DNA from: an uncultured Aquimarina sp.
GTDB taxonomy: Bacteria; Bacteroidota; Bacteroidia; Flavobacteriales; Flavobacteriaceae
Reading direction: 5' to 3'
Assembly (NCBI GenBank): GCA_947500545.1
Contig: CANMSO010000001.1
Location: forward strand, 310,001 to 374,000
Length of the DNA stretch: 64,000 bases
Below the pieces are notes generated by a model. It searched no databases. It was not told the origin of the DNA and saw only the letters and a program-made list of their open reading frames with translations. This document shows positions 55,411 to 64,000 of this stretch, piece by piece; positions within the stretch are counted from its first letter, which is position 1; each line of letters starts with the position of its first letter. The position numbers and the translations under genes are program-made.

Positions 55411-56229
55411 ATGGAAAAATTGCCAAAAATAGGATTACCTATTCTTATTATTATTGTATTATTAATTGTCTTTATCTCAAAAGCTTCGGTGAATATAGGT
55501 TATGGAGAGGCAGGTGTTTTGTTTAAGACTTTTGGTGGAGGTGTGGTTACAGATGAACCAGCTTTGGGAGAGGGATTTCATATAATAGCACCTTGGAACA
55601 AAGTATATGTTTATAATACAAAACAACAAGAAGTATTCGAGAAAAAAATGCAGGTATTATCTTCTAACGGGTTAGAGATATCTTTGGACGTATCTGTTTT
55701 ATATCAACCTAAAATTGATAAGTTAGGATTATTGCATCAGACTAAAGGAGAAGACTATCTTACAATTGTAATTGTTCCTGAAATTAGAGCAGTAGCGAGA
55801 AGTGTCGTAGGAAGATATACTCCAGAACAATTATATTCTACAAAAAGAGATGCTATACAAAACGAAATCTTCGAAGAGACTAAGAAAAAAGTAGATGGTC
55901 AGTATGTACAGCTAAATGCAGTTTTAGTTAGAGATGTTACACTTCCGGTTGCTATTAAAGAAGCAATAGAACGTAAATTACGACAAGAGCAAGAATCTCT
56001 GGAGTATGAATTCAGAATTGAAAAAGCTAAAAAAGAAGCCGAAAGACAAAGAATTGATGCTGAAGGTAAAGCAGCGGCAAATACTATTTTAAGTGCGTCA
56101 TTGACCGATAAAATTCTTAAGGAAAAAGGAATTGAAGCTACTTTACAGCTTGCCAAATCTCCCAATGCTAAAGTAGTGGTAGTTGGCTCTGGAAAAGACG
56201 GGATGCCACTTATTTTAGGTAATCAATAA
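55411..56229 (+). CDS. SPFH/prohibitin-family membrane protein
   Basis: 272 residues. An N-terminal anchor (LPILIIIVLLIVFIS) is followed by the SPFH/Band 7 domain (GEAGVLFKTFGGGVVTDE, GEGFHIIAPWNKVYVYN, SNGLEISLDVSVLYQPK, LTIVIVPEIRAVARSVVG). A charged coiled coil (EFRIEKAKKEAERQRIDAEG) and a short tail (VVGSGKDGMPLILGN) end it. Prohibitin-like proteins form large membrane rings and regulate proteases such as FtsH. It is the last gene before a strong terminator. Confidence 0.95.
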   Translation: MEKLPKIGLPILIIIVLLIVFISKASVNIGYGEAGVLFKTFGGGVVTDEPALGEGFHIIAPWNKVYVYNTKQQEVFEKKMQVLSSNGLEISLDVSVLYQPKIDKLGLLHQTKGEDYLTIVIVPEIRAVARSVVGRYTPEQLYSTKRDAIQNEIFEETKKKVDGQYVQLNAVLVRDVTLPVAIKEAIERKLRQEQESLEYEFRIEKAKKEAERQRIDAEGKAAANTILSASLTDKILKEKGIEATLQLAKSPNAKVVVVGSGKDGMPLILGNQ

Positions 56230-56264
56230 AAAAACATCGTAGAGATACTTTACGTTTTTAGTAT

Positions 56265-56305
56265 AACCATCATATAATAACATGTTATTATATGATGGTT
56301 TTTAT
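56265..56305 (+). terminator. Strong terminator after the SPFH gene
   Basis: A 36-bp perfect palindrome (56265-56300, 18 bases per arm) followed by TTTTATG. It is unusually long for this window. Confidence 0.88.
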
Positions 56306-56583
56306 GTTTATTTGGTAATCCTAAATAATTATTACTTCATGTAATAGATGTAGCCTTTCCGGTAATATCAGATAAGAATGGTGTAAAATATGTGTTTGCA
56401 AACGGTTATTATTTAATCTAAGAATATTATGTAACTATCTTGTTATGTATTATTTATGTTGCAAAAAAGGCAGGCTTTATAGTTCTGGATTTTAAAAAAC
56501 TTGTATTTTTAGCCCAATTAATAATTATTTAATCTTTTTTTCAAAGCACTTTTAGTACAATTTTTATTACGTAATTACCATTT
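56306..56583 (+). other. Intergenic region with a coding-like remnant
   Basis: The first part carries a 30-codon open stretch (56329-56421) without a start codon, reading protein-like words such as DVAFPVISDKNGVKYVFANG before a stop. It may be the tail of a decayed gene. The rest is AT-rich. I saw no perfect TAnnTTTG box before the kinase gene, only near-matches. Confidence 0.4.
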
Positions 56584-58782
56584 ATGGACAAACAGGATAC
56601 TACATTGTCTAAAATTACTCGCTTACTTGAACAATCCTATAAAGTAAGGGTTAATAACTTACAAGAAAGTGTGAAACTGGCTAATGAAGCATTAGATTTA
56701 AGTGAAGAAATAAATGATAAGGCACTTATAGGCAAAAGCTTAAATATGCTTTCGTTATTCAACATGATTTGTGGAAAAGGTAGTAAAGCATTATCCCTCG
56801 CCGAAAGGGCGATAGCTTGTTTTGAATCCTTAGAAGACGATAGAGGTGTAGCTGATGCTAAATATAGCATAGCAGGTATATACTATAAAACAAATGATTA
56901 TCATCTTGGAATGATTTATCTTATAGATGCTTTAGTTATTTATCAAAAACACAATGATTGGCATAATCAGTCCAGGACCCAAAAATCACTTGGTACTATT
57001 TATGAAATTTTGGGAGATGAAAATAATGCTTCTGAAGCGTATAGAATAGCAATTGAAACAGCAAAAAAATGCAAAAATAAAAACCTCGAATCTAATGTTT
57101 ATAACCCTATGTCGGGGATTTTACTTAAAAAGCATAAGCCTAAAGAAGCTCTTGAGATGATCAATAAATCAATTAATCTAAAACTAGAAACAGGAGATGA
57201 TCGAGGTCTTGCTTTTGCTATTTATGGTCGTGGTAAGGTTTATAATTACAATAAAAAATATGAAAAGGCCAGTGCTGATTTTATAAAAGCATTGAGTATA
57301 CACGAAAAATATAATGAGGTTTTTGGTATAGGAATGACCAAGCACAAAATAGCACAATTATGTTTAGAAACAGGAGAAAAAAAAAGAGCTAAAACACTAC
57401 TAAAAGAAGTGGTAGCGCATGGTGAAAAATATAATCTCTCTAGAACAAAATTTAAAGCTAGCCATCTTCTTTATGAAATATATAGAGGTGAAAACGAGCA
57501 CAAAAAAGCTTTAAAATATCTTGAAAGCTATTTAATGGAAAAGGATGCTTCAATTAATTCTCAGACTGTAAAGGTTATCGAAAATTACGAGCGTATTTCT
57601 AAAATTAAATATGAGCAACAAGAAGAAAGTCTTAGACGAGAAAAAGAGGCTATTATAATAAAGGAAAAACAAGCAGAGGAAACTGCAAATATGCGACAAT
57701 CATTTCTATCTGCTATGAGTCACGAGATAAGAACTCCACTTAATGCTGTAACAAGTATTATCTCAATGCTTAAGGAAAGAGCAGATGCAGATGATCAAAA
57801 GTTACTTACTTCTTTACAATTTTCGTCAAAGAATTTAATGCGAATTATTAATGATATTTTAGATTTTTCTAAGTTGGATTCTAATAAAATGGAACTGGAA
57901 ATTCATCCTGTAAATTTTGAAGAGCTTATTAATAATATTAAAGAAACCTATTTGGGAATGGCCCTAGATAAAGGGATAGATCTAAATGTTAAACTAGATG
58001 CTGCACTAAGTAGATTTTATGAGCTTGATGAAACCAAATTATTTCAAATTTTAGGAAACCTTGTTAGCAATGCCATAAAATATACTAATGAAGGATTGGT
58101 AAGTATAGATATCGATTTAATATCTTCAATAGACAACAAGGATACCATATCCTTTAGAGTAAAAGATACTGGTGTTGGTATAGCTAAGCATGAACAAAAT
58201 AAACTCTTCGATAGTTTTTACATACCGACCTCTATTACTACAAGAAATAATGGCGGAACGGGATTAGGTCTTGCAATTGTCAAAAAAATAGTCGAGTTAT
58301 TCGATAGTAACATAATGTTAACTAGTGAAAAAGGGAAAGGCTCTACTTTTCAATTTGAGTTAATATTACAACGAGCCAAAAAAATTGTTCAGATTGATCG
58401 CAAACAGACGAATCAACTAAAAAACAAAATAGGAATTCTTGCAGAAGATAATGAAGTAAATGCTTTGGTAATGGGGCAGTTACTCAAACAATGGGGGGTA
58501 AAAATAGAGCGAGTAAAAAATGGACATGATGCTGTCAAGGTCGCAAAAAAAGCTAAGGTTGACTTTATTTTAATGGATATTCATATGCCAGAGATGAATG
58601 GCTTTGATGCTGCTAAACTTATTAAGGATTCAGTAAACGAAAATCAACATACACCCATATATGCGCTTACAGCAGATGTAACTGCTGTTAACAACAAAGA
58701 TTATTTAGCCTATTTTGATGGGTTTTTATGGAAACCCTTACAAATTGATAGACTCTTTGATACGTTGGTAAATCAAAAATAG
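56584..58782 (+). CDS. TPR hybrid histidine kinase with receiver domain
   Basis: 732 residues, no transmembrane helix seen, so cytosolic. TPR repeats fill about 10-330 (ALIGKSLNMLSLFNMICGKG, ARSIAIETAKKCK-type helices), then a coiled coil (340-370). HisKA has His380 in LSAMSHEIRTPLNAV. HATPase_c has NLVSNAIKYT, VGIAKHEQNKLF and GGTGLGLAI (about 490-600). A C-terminal receiver has Asp665 in FILMDIHMPEMNG and LWKPL (about 618-731). It can relay phosphate to a partner not encoded nearby. Sensory input by TPR contacts is inferred. Confidence 0.93.
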   Translation: MDKQDTTLSKITRLLEQSYKVRVNNLQESVKLANEALDLSEEINDKALIGKSLNMLSLFNMICGKGSKALSLAERAIACFESLEDDRGVADAKYSIAGIYYKTNDYHLGMIYLIDALVIYQKHNDWHNQSRTQKSLGTIYEILGDENNASEAYRIAIETAKKCKNKNLESNVYNPMSGILLKKHKPKEALEMINKSINLKLETGDDRGLAFAIYGRGKVYNYNKKYEKASADFIKALSIHEKYNEVFGIGMTKHKIAQLCLETGEKKRAKTLLKEVVAHGEKYNLSRTKFKASHLLYEIYRGENEHKKALKYLESYLMEKDASINSQTVKVIENYERISKIKYEQQEESLRREKEAIIIKEKQAEETANMRQSFLSAMSHEIRTPLNAVTSIISMLKERADADDQKLLTSLQFSSKNLMRIINDILDFSKLDSNKMELEIHPVNFEELINNIKETYLGMALDKGIDLNVKLDAALSRFYELDETKLFQILGNLVSNAIKYTNEGLVSIDIDLISSIDNKDTISFRVKDTGVGIAKHEQNKLFDSFYIPTSITTRNNGGTGLGLAIVKKIVELFDSNIMLTSEKGKGSTFQFELILQRAKKIVQIDRKQTNQLKNKIGILAEDNEVNALVMGQLLKQWGVKIERVKNGHDAVKVAKKAKVDFILMDIHMPEMNGFDAAKLIKDSVNENQHTPIYALTADVTAVNNKDYLAYFDGFLWKPLQIDRLFDTLVNQK

Positions 58783-59140
58783 GAAGGGGCCGTTTCGTGA
58801 TAATTTAAGGATGATCTTGCTCTAAATATTTATTGTATTATCATATTGATTATAAATAGCTTGTAATAACTTAAACTCTCCTCGGTTACAAGATAACAAC
58901 ATAATTGTTGTTGCAAATCATTTGTTATTAAATTAAAAGAAAAGGGCAAAAAATATAGGATTTTAATAGTCGTTTATGGATTTCTGTAAACGATTATTCC
59001 TTTTTTATACAATTAATAATTGAGTGGTTAAGGATTGAGAAATCACTAATTTAAATGTTAAAATTAACATATTAGTATGTTAAAATTAGGTTAAAGACCG
59101 TAAAAAGTTTACTTTTAAACCTCAAACTCAACTTATAATT
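58783..59140 (+). other. Intergenic region with a terminator-like hairpin and an inverted repeat
   Basis: A stem TCGTTTA (58970-58976) with TAAACGA (58987-58993) and a following T-run (to about 59009) is a plausible kinase-gene terminator. A smaller AACAAC...GTTGTT stem lies at 58895-58912. At 59064-59083 an inverted repeat TTAACATA-TTAG-TATGTTAA sits 57 bases before the next gene, inside two copies of ATGTTAAAATTA (59055-59066 and 59077-59088). No perfect -7 box. Confidence 0.5.
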
Positions 59141-62100
59141 ATGAATAAAAGATTAATTCGCCCCATTTTACTGGGCTTCGGCTTGGTTATGCTTTCAATT
59201 TATTTAGTAAACCCCTTAATAAAAAAGAAATCAAAACAAAAAAAAGACCAACAAGAAATAGTAAGCTTAAGAGAACAGCATACTAATATACTACAGAATA
59301 GTCCTTTTAAAGAATCATTGCAACTTACCAAAAAAGAAAGAAAAGCCCAAGGGCTTCCTCCCAACAGGTATTTTGAACAGATGTGGGAGTTGACAATAAA
59401 CCCCAAGACGGGTAGAACTGAACCTGAGAAAATCTACGCGATTCAGGAGCAATTAAAAAAATCTAATGCAAAAAGAGCGCCTGGTGATGATGCCAGTAAT
59501 CCATGGATAGAAAGAGGTCCTAATGATGTAGGAGGACGTACGAGAGCAATTTTGTTTGATCCAAATGATGCTACCAATAGAAGAGTTTATGCCGGTGGTG
59601 TTAGCGGAGGTTTGTGGGTAAATAACGATATTACATCTGGAACCTCACAATGGAGTAGAGTACAAAACGTTCCAGGTAACCTCTCGGTTACTTCGATAAC
59701 TGTAGATCCTCAAAACTCCAACACATGGTATATAGGAACGGGAGAACAATATACTGCAGGTGACGTAGTAGGTAATGGAGTATATCGCTCTACAGATGGA
59801 GGAAATAGTTGGCAAGCCCTTAATATTCCTGCCGCAGGTGGAGGAGATATTAATTTTAATGCTAATAATCTTTTTCTATCAGGTATTTATTATGTAAATG
59901 ATGTTATTGCTTGGAATAATACTGCACAAAACCGTACAGAATTATTTGTAGGTGTTGGTGCTCATAGCTACGGTGATGCTTCAAGCCCTTCTAACTGGTT
60001 AGGGTTTCAATCAGCCGGATTATATCGCTCTATAGATGGTGGTACTACCTGGAGCAGAATTGAGTCTCCAAATATGAGGTTCGATTTTAGTGGGACACAG
60101 TATTCTTATATTCCAAATGATTTTGAAATAGCAGCAGATAATACTTTATGGATGGGTACAATTACCACTCCTGGAATCGGAGGAGACGGTGGAGGCCGAG
60201 TTTTTAGTAGCTCTGATGGAGGTGTGTGGACAGAAGCAGCAGCTTCGCCATTACCAGATTCAAACAGGGTAGAGCTAGAACCTTCTTCAACTTCGCCAAA
60301 TAAAATGTATGCACTTACACAAGGGCTAACAGCTCCTTTACATATTTATAGAACAACAGATAAGTTTGCGACAGTAACTGCTGTGGCATTACCTAATGAT
60401 GCGGATGCAGGAATTCCTGATAACGATTTTACTAGAGGTCAGTCATTTTATGATTTAATGATAGAAGCAGACCCTACAAATGATAATATTCTATATGTTG
60501 GTGGGATAGATCTTTTTAGATCCTCAAATAGCGGTAATTCATGGAGTCAAATTTCCAAATGGTCAAATAACTCTGGTTTATCTTCACTTCCGGTTTCTTT
60601 TGTTCATGCGGATCAACATGCAATGACATTTAGACCTGGTAATTCAAATCAGGCAATTTTCGGAAATGATGGAGGAGTTTTTTATGCTTCCAATTTATCA
60701 AACGCTCAAAATTCTAGCGTTTTTAGTGCACGCAACAGTAATTATAATGTAACTCAATATGTAAAAGCAGGTATAGGTCCTAATGGAGCTGGTGATACAG
60801 TAGGTATCTTTACTGCTGGTGCTCAAGATAACGGTTCACAAGCATTTAGAAATGCTGGAGCAGGTATAAACGGTTCCGAAGAATTATCAGATGGAGATGG
60901 TTTTTACACATTTGTTGACAAGAATGGTCAATATATGACAGCTACTTTTACAAATAATGTTATTTATAGATTTAATTTACCATGGGATGGTAGAGGAAGA
61001 CGCCAAGGTGGTGCTACAACTCTTGTTAGTGAACAAACAACAGGTGATTTTGTAAACCAAATGGGCTTTGATAGTGATGCTAATTTTTTACTTTCAAATG
61101 CATCTTCAGGAGGTACATTTTCTATAAAAACAGTTAATGTAGCTGCAGTAAGTAGTGCCAATATCACAAATGCTTTGTTAACGAGTAAGCCTACTGCATT
61201 TGTAGCCTCTCCTTTTGCTAATAATTCTTGGTATGTAGGAACCGCAACAGGTGGTTTGTTGAAACTAACCGGTGTTGGTGTTGGGTCCGCAACTTGGACA
61301 GAAATTACTACACCATTTGTTGGTTCAGTTTCTTCTGTGAGATTAGGGGCTACGGCCAATGATATAATGGTAACTATTCATAATTATGGTGTAACAAGTG
61401 TTTGGTTCACAGCAGATGCAGGAACGACATGGGTGAGTAAAGAAGGAGATCTTCCTGACATTCCGGTAAGAGATATTTTACAAAATCCTTTGGATAGAAC
61501 CGAGGCCATAGTTGCTACTCAATTAGGAGTATGGGTAACTAATAATCTTAATGATACGAATCCAAACTGGCGTCAATCTTACAACGGAATGAGTGATGCT
61601 AGCGTGACATCATTTGATTATTGGGCAGTAAATGGAAATGATAATAATAATAAGATTATCGCATCAACATACGGACGTGGAGTGTTTACAGGCTCTTTTA
61701 CTTCTAACACGGTGGCAGATACAGAGGCTCCTACGGCACCTGCAAGTTTAACTGCTTCTAATGTTGCAGAGACAACTTTGACACTTACTTGGACAGCCTC
61801 AACAGATAATGTTGGTGTTACAGGTTATGATATATATCAAGGAAATACTAATTTAGGAACTGTAACAGGAACTTCTACAAACATTAATTCATTAGTGGCA
61901 AATACTGCTTATCAGTTTAGAGTTAAAGCAAAAGATGCTGCAGGTAATGAATCAGGGTTTAGTAATACTATTAGTGTTACAACATTAGAAGGGTCTACTG
62001 GTACTTCTGGATGTACAAATGGTATTACAGCTTTTCCTTATAATGAAGGATTTGAAAATGGATTAGGAGGATGGACTCAGGGTAGTGGAGATGATTTTGA

Positions 62101-63217
62101 TTGGATACGTCAATCTGGAGGAACTCCATCAAGTAGTACTGGACCTTCATCTGCAGAATCGGGAAGCTTCTATGTATATGTAGAAACATCTAATCCTAAT
62201 AACCCAAACAAAACAACGATTTTGAATTCTCCTTGTTTTAATCTAAGTAGTGCTACTTCAGCAGACATGACTTTTAAATACCATATGACTGGAAACGCTG
62301 TGGGAGTTCTTAGATTAGAAGCTAGTAATGATAATGGTAGTACATGGAGTCAGATATGGAGCAAGTCTAGTGATCAAGGATCTGCATGGAATGATGCAAA
62401 TGTTGATTTAACCAGTTACGCCAGTAATTCAGTACAATTCCGTTTTATAGGTACATCTGGTAGTGGTTGGCAAGGTGATATGGCAGTAGATACAATTTCA
62501 ATAACTGCAGGTGGAGGATCAAGTAGTGGAGATACACAAGCACCATCAATACCTACAAGTTTGTCTGCTTCTAATGTTGCAGAGACAACTTTAACACTTA
62601 CTTGGACGGCTTCAACAGATAATGTTGGTGTTACGGGTTATGATATTTATCAAGGAAATACTAACCTTGGAAGCGTAACAGGAACTTCTGCAAATATTAC
62701 ATCTTTAAATGCTGGTACGGGTTATCAATTTAGAGTAAAAGCAAAAGATGCTGCTGGTAATGAATCAGGGTTTAGTAGTACGTTAAGTGTTACTACAACT
62801 GCTGCAGCTCCTGCTGACCCATGTGCAGGTGTGCCACCATATAATGGTACTGGACAAGGTTATCAAGCTGGAGATAGGGTTACTTTTCAAGGAAATTTAT
62901 ACGAAAGAACAGCAACCAGTTGGATAAATCTAGGACCTTGTGGAGCCGTTGGAGCAGTAGCATCAGCAAATACTTCTGGTAATAGTGATATAGTTGGTCT
63001 GTCAATACCGCTTAAGATCTTTCCAAATCCAATTACTACAGGTAATTTGAATGTTATTACTTCGAATGTTGGAATGAAACAATATAAAATATTTAATATG
63101 TTAGGTCAAAAAATTGATCAAGGAACATTTATGAATATAATTGATGTGTCAAAATTACAAAATGGTCTATATTCACTAATGGTTGATAATGAAATTCAAC
63201 GATTTGTAAAGAAATAG
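59141..63217 (+). CDS. Large secreted Asp-box/FN3/CBM protein with type IX sorting domain
   Basis: 1358 residues. The N-terminus has a hydrophobic signal (LLGFGLVMLSIYLVNPL). Residues about 110-850 hold a beta-propeller-like region with Asp-box motifs (RSTDGGNSWQAL, RSIDGGTTWSRI, RSSNSGNSWSQI), like sialidase/VPS10 proteins. FN3 domain 1 is about 860-948, a MAM-like/jelly-roll segment about 955-1125, FN3 domain 2 about 1131-1219. A carbohydrate-binding module (CBM5/12-like; PPYNGTGQGYQAGDRVTFQG) covers 1225-1265. The C-terminal type A sorting domain (LKIFPNPITTGNLNV, KIFNMLGQKIDQG) ends it. It is likely exported by T9SS and acts on polysaccharide; substrate unknown. Confidence 0.9.
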   Translation: MNKRLIRPILLGFGLVMLSIYLVNPLIKKKSKQKKDQQEIVSLREQHTNILQNSPFKESLQLTKKERKAQGLPPNRYFEQMWELTINPKTGRTEPEKIYAIQEQLKKSNAKRAPGDDASNPWIERGPNDVGGRTRAILFDPNDATNRRVYAGGVSGGLWVNNDITSGTSQWSRVQNVPGNLSVTSITVDPQNSNTWYIGTGEQYTAGDVVGNGVYRSTDGGNSWQALNIPAAGGGDINFNANNLFLSGIYYVNDVIAWNNTAQNRTELFVGVGAHSYGDASSPSNWLGFQSAGLYRSIDGGTTWSRIESPNMRFDFSGTQYSYIPNDFEIAADNTLWMGTITTPGIGGDGGGRVFSSSDGGVWTEAAASPLPDSNRVELEPSSTSPNKMYALTQGLTAPLHIYRTTDKFATVTAVALPNDADAGIPDNDFTRGQSFYDLMIEADPTNDNILYVGGIDLFRSSNSGNSWSQISKWSNNSGLSSLPVSFVHADQHAMTFRPGNSNQAIFGNDGGVFYASNLSNAQNSSVFSARNSNYNVTQYVKAGIGPNGAGDTVGIFTAGAQDNGSQAFRNAGAGINGSEELSDGDGFYTFVDKNGQYMTATFTNNVIYRFNLPWDGRGRRQGGATTLVSEQTTGDFVNQMGFDSDANFLLSNASSGGTFSIKTVNVAAVSSANITNALLTSKPTAFVASPFANNSWYVGTATGGLLKLTGVGVGSATWTEITTPFVGSVSSVRLGATANDIMVTIHNYGVTSVWFTADAGTTWVSKEGDLPDIPVRDILQNPLDRTEAIVATQLGVWVTNNLNDTNPNWRQSYNGMSDASVTSFDYWAVNGNDNNNKIIASTYGRGVFTGSFTSNTVADTEAPTAPASLTASNVAETTLTLTWTASTDNVGVTGYDIYQGNTNLGTVTGTSTNINSLVANTAYQFRVKAKDAAGNESGFSNTISVTTLEGSTGTSGCTNGITAFPYNEGFENGLGGWTQGSGDDFDWIRQSGGTPSSSTGPSSAESGSFYVYVETSNPNNPNKTTILNSPCFNLSSATSADMTFKYHMTGNAVGVLRLEASNDNGSTWSQIWSKSSDQGSAWNDANVDLTSYASNSVQFRFIGTSGSGWQGDMAVDTISITAGGGSSSGDTQAPSIPTSLSASNVAETTLTLTWTASTDNVGVTGYDIYQGNTNLGSVTGTSANITSLNAGTGYQFRVKAKDAAGNESGFSSTLSVTTTAAAPADPCAGVPPYNGTGQGYQAGDRVTFQGNLYERTATSWINLGPCGAVGAVASANTSGNSDIVGLSIPLKIFPNPITTGNLNVITSNVGMKQYKIFNMLGQKIDQGTFMNIIDVSKLQNGLYSLMVDNEIQRFVKK
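61718..61983 (+). repeat. Intragenic FN3 duplication, copy 1
   Basis: 266 bases encoding the first FN3 domain, repeated at an offset of exactly 813 bases. In the core 61755-61851 I count five mismatches in 97 bases against 62568-62664. The nucleotide identity exceeds what protein selection needs, which suggests a recent duplication or gene conversion. Confidence 0.85.
62531..62796 (+). repeat. Intragenic FN3 duplication, copy 2
   Basis: Second copy of the 266-base FN3 unit, offset 813 from copy 1. The flanking domain order (FN3, MAM-like, FN3) implies a unit of FN3 copied around or beside the MAM-like segment. Confidence 0.85.
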
Positions 63218-63242
63218 AGAAATAGTATTTGTATAAAACTTG

Positions 63243-63277
63243 AAACCCTGAAACGTTAACGTTTCAGGGTTTTTTAT
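63243..63277 (+). terminator. Intrinsic terminator after the secreted protein gene
   Basis: A 30-bp perfect palindrome (63243-63272, 15 bases per arm) followed by a T-run. It can also face the convergent HhH-protein gene. Confidence 0.93.
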
Positions 63278-63345
63278 ACTTCAAAATTAAAAGCTTCTAT
63301 GAATCAATCATAAAGGTTTTTTAAATAGTAAATGGTTAGTGATTA

Positions 63346-63891
63346 CTATTTGTTTTTAAGCTTTTCAGCTTGATCTGTCCATTTATCTCTCTCAATTCTA
63401 CCTGGGAAAAACTTTATAAGCTGTGTTACTGTTTCTATATCTTCTTTAGAGAATCTGCTTATTTGATCAAATGTATATATACCTATACCGTTTAGTTTTT
63501 CTTCAATAAAAGGACCAACCCCACTTATTAGTTTTAAGTCGTCTTTTTCAGAAGCATTTGCTTTTCCGAAGCTGGCAAAATTTAATTCTGGTTTTTTACC
63601 ATCGCTTGTGTTGTCATTTGTAGCGGGTAAACCACCATGATCTCTGGTTTTAATAGCTTTGATTTCACCTTCAGGTTGAGATATCTCTACAACCGCAGGG
63701 TTAGAGAAAGTTGATTTTGCTTTAGCATTTCCGGCATTTCTTAATTTCATGTTTTGTTTTTCGCATTCTTCAAGCTCTGATTTGTATTTATTTTTACCCG
63801 CCCATCGCGATAAAAACCATCCTAATAAGAAAGCTAAGATTAATAATAACAAGAGACACCACCAATTTGCTTCGTTTAAAAAATCTAACAT
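63346..63891 (-). CDS. Membrane-anchored helix-hairpin-helix protein
   Basis: 181 residues. An N-terminal transmembrane helix (about 11-28, WCLLLLLILAFLLGWFL) is followed by a basic/acidic linker. A C-terminal helix-hairpin-helix-like domain follows (DDLKLISGVGPFIEEKLNGI, then TFDQISRFSKEDIETV), of the kind found in DUF4332-like and quinone-oxidoreductase accessory proteins. DNA contact is possible but unproven. It lies 13 bases after the OmpA-family gene on the same strand. Function unknown. Confidence 0.8.
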   Translation of the reverse strand: MLDFLNEANWWCLLLLLILAFLLGWFLSRWAGKNKYKSELEECEKQNMKLRNAGNAKAKSTFSNPAVVEISQPEGEIKAIKTRDHGGLPATNDNTSDGKKPELNFASFGKANASEKDDLKLISGVGPFIEEKLNGIGIYTFDQISRFSKEDIETVTQLIKFFPGRIERDKWTDQAEKLKNK

Positions 63892-63904
63892 AGTTGTCGT
63901 ATAT

Positions 63905-64000
63905 TTAGTTTACAATTATTTCTATTCGTCTGTTTTTTGCCCTGTTTTCATCAGTATCATTTGGAACAACAGGATTGGTTTCACCTTTGGATGAAGTAAT
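63905..64000 (-). CDS. OmpA-family protein, C-terminal fragment
   Basis: Only the last 31 codons and stop are in the window. The end NDTDENRAKNRRIEIIVN matches the OmpA/MotB peptidoglycan-binding domain finish (NxxxRAxNRRIEI). The rest lies beyond base 64000. It is upstream of the TM-HhH gene and probably co-transcribed. Confidence 0.8.
   Translation of the reverse strand: MTSSKGETNPVVPNDTDENRAKNRRIEIIVN

Noticed and set aside
59099..59125. A GTTTAC-containing stretch near 59107 resembling the XRE operator
   Set aside because: Only the left half matches; the right arm does not, so it is not counted as a site.
60964..61359. A 131-codon minus-strand reading frame inside the secreted protein gene
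   Set aside because: It is the mirror of the Ala/Thr/Gly-rich Asp-box region and has no independent signals.
1..64000. CRISPR arrays, tRNA or rRNA genes, insertion sequences, integrases and attachment sites
   Set aside because: No regular spaced repeats, no cloverleaf-type matches, no transposase motifs and no integrase were seen on reading; very small RNA genes could still be missed.

Overview
The window is AT-rich, gene-dense chromosomal DNA of a marine-type member of the Bacteroidota, most likely family Flavobacteriaceae. The evidence is the gene content: PorX, a protein with a type IX secretion C-terminal sorting domain, an LpxC-FabZ fusion, a fused alpha/beta 2-oxoacid dehydrogenase E1, DUF2853, and menaquinone (not ubiquinone) genes. 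Promoters also fit: many genes have a -7 box of the Bacteroidota form TAnnTTTG. An Aquimarina-like genus is plausible, but the sequence alone does not prove it. I found no rRNA, tRNA, CRISPR array, prophage or insertion sequence. The window is mostly housekeeping DNA with a few accessory-looking islands.

Layout. 1-4.4 kb: the end of a LytTR response regulator, a lipoprotein/TerC pair, and an XRE regulator that faces an M14 carboxypeptidase across a 393-bp gap holding eight operator-like palindromes; an Lrp/AsnC regulator follows. 4.5-11.1 kb: PEP carboxylase, DinB and NTF2-like proteins, and a TetR-controlled pair of alpha/beta hydrolases beside a third esterase. 11.1-18.5 kb: a menaquinone block (hotdog thioesterase, menF, menD, later menB), interrupted by DUF2853, cvfB and a voltage-gated cation channel whose filter resembles calcium-selective channels. 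18.6-31.1 kb: two paralogous membrane proteins, then a minus-strand run of E1 dehydrogenase, an M1-like pseudo-peptidase fused to an outer-membrane barrel, a LOG-family protein, uvrA, a membrane protein and aroB.

31.3-38.3 kb: proline dehydrogenase with small accessory genes (VOC, pentapeptide repeat, methyltransferase), then a MocR/PdxR-type regulator divergent from a four-gene set (GNAT, flavin-binding PNPOx-like, DUF1272, GNAT). 38.5-48.3 kb: ald, tsaE and porX on the minus strand; divergently, an HD phosphohydrolase and the lipid A block lpxD, lpxC-fabZ, lpxA, efp, a second lpxD and an NTF2-like gene. 48.4-56.3 kb: sucD, an M16 lipoprotein protease, fabG, a VWA membrane protein and an SPFH protein. 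56.6-64 kb: a soluble TPR hybrid histidine kinase, a 1358-residue secreted Asp-box/FN3/CBM protein with a sorting domain, a TM-HhH protein and the tail of an OmpA-family gene.

The strongest candidate for something undescribed is the XRE operator array at 2341-2666. Both divergent promoters there appear to be bracketed by operator pairs with the same 35-bp centre spacing. Also notable are the TLEDWTD channel filter, the pseudo-M1/barrel fusion, the reciprocal Asp/Asn exchange in the thiamine-site motif of the E1 fusion, and the MocR direct repeats. All calls come from reading the sequence; no database search was run.
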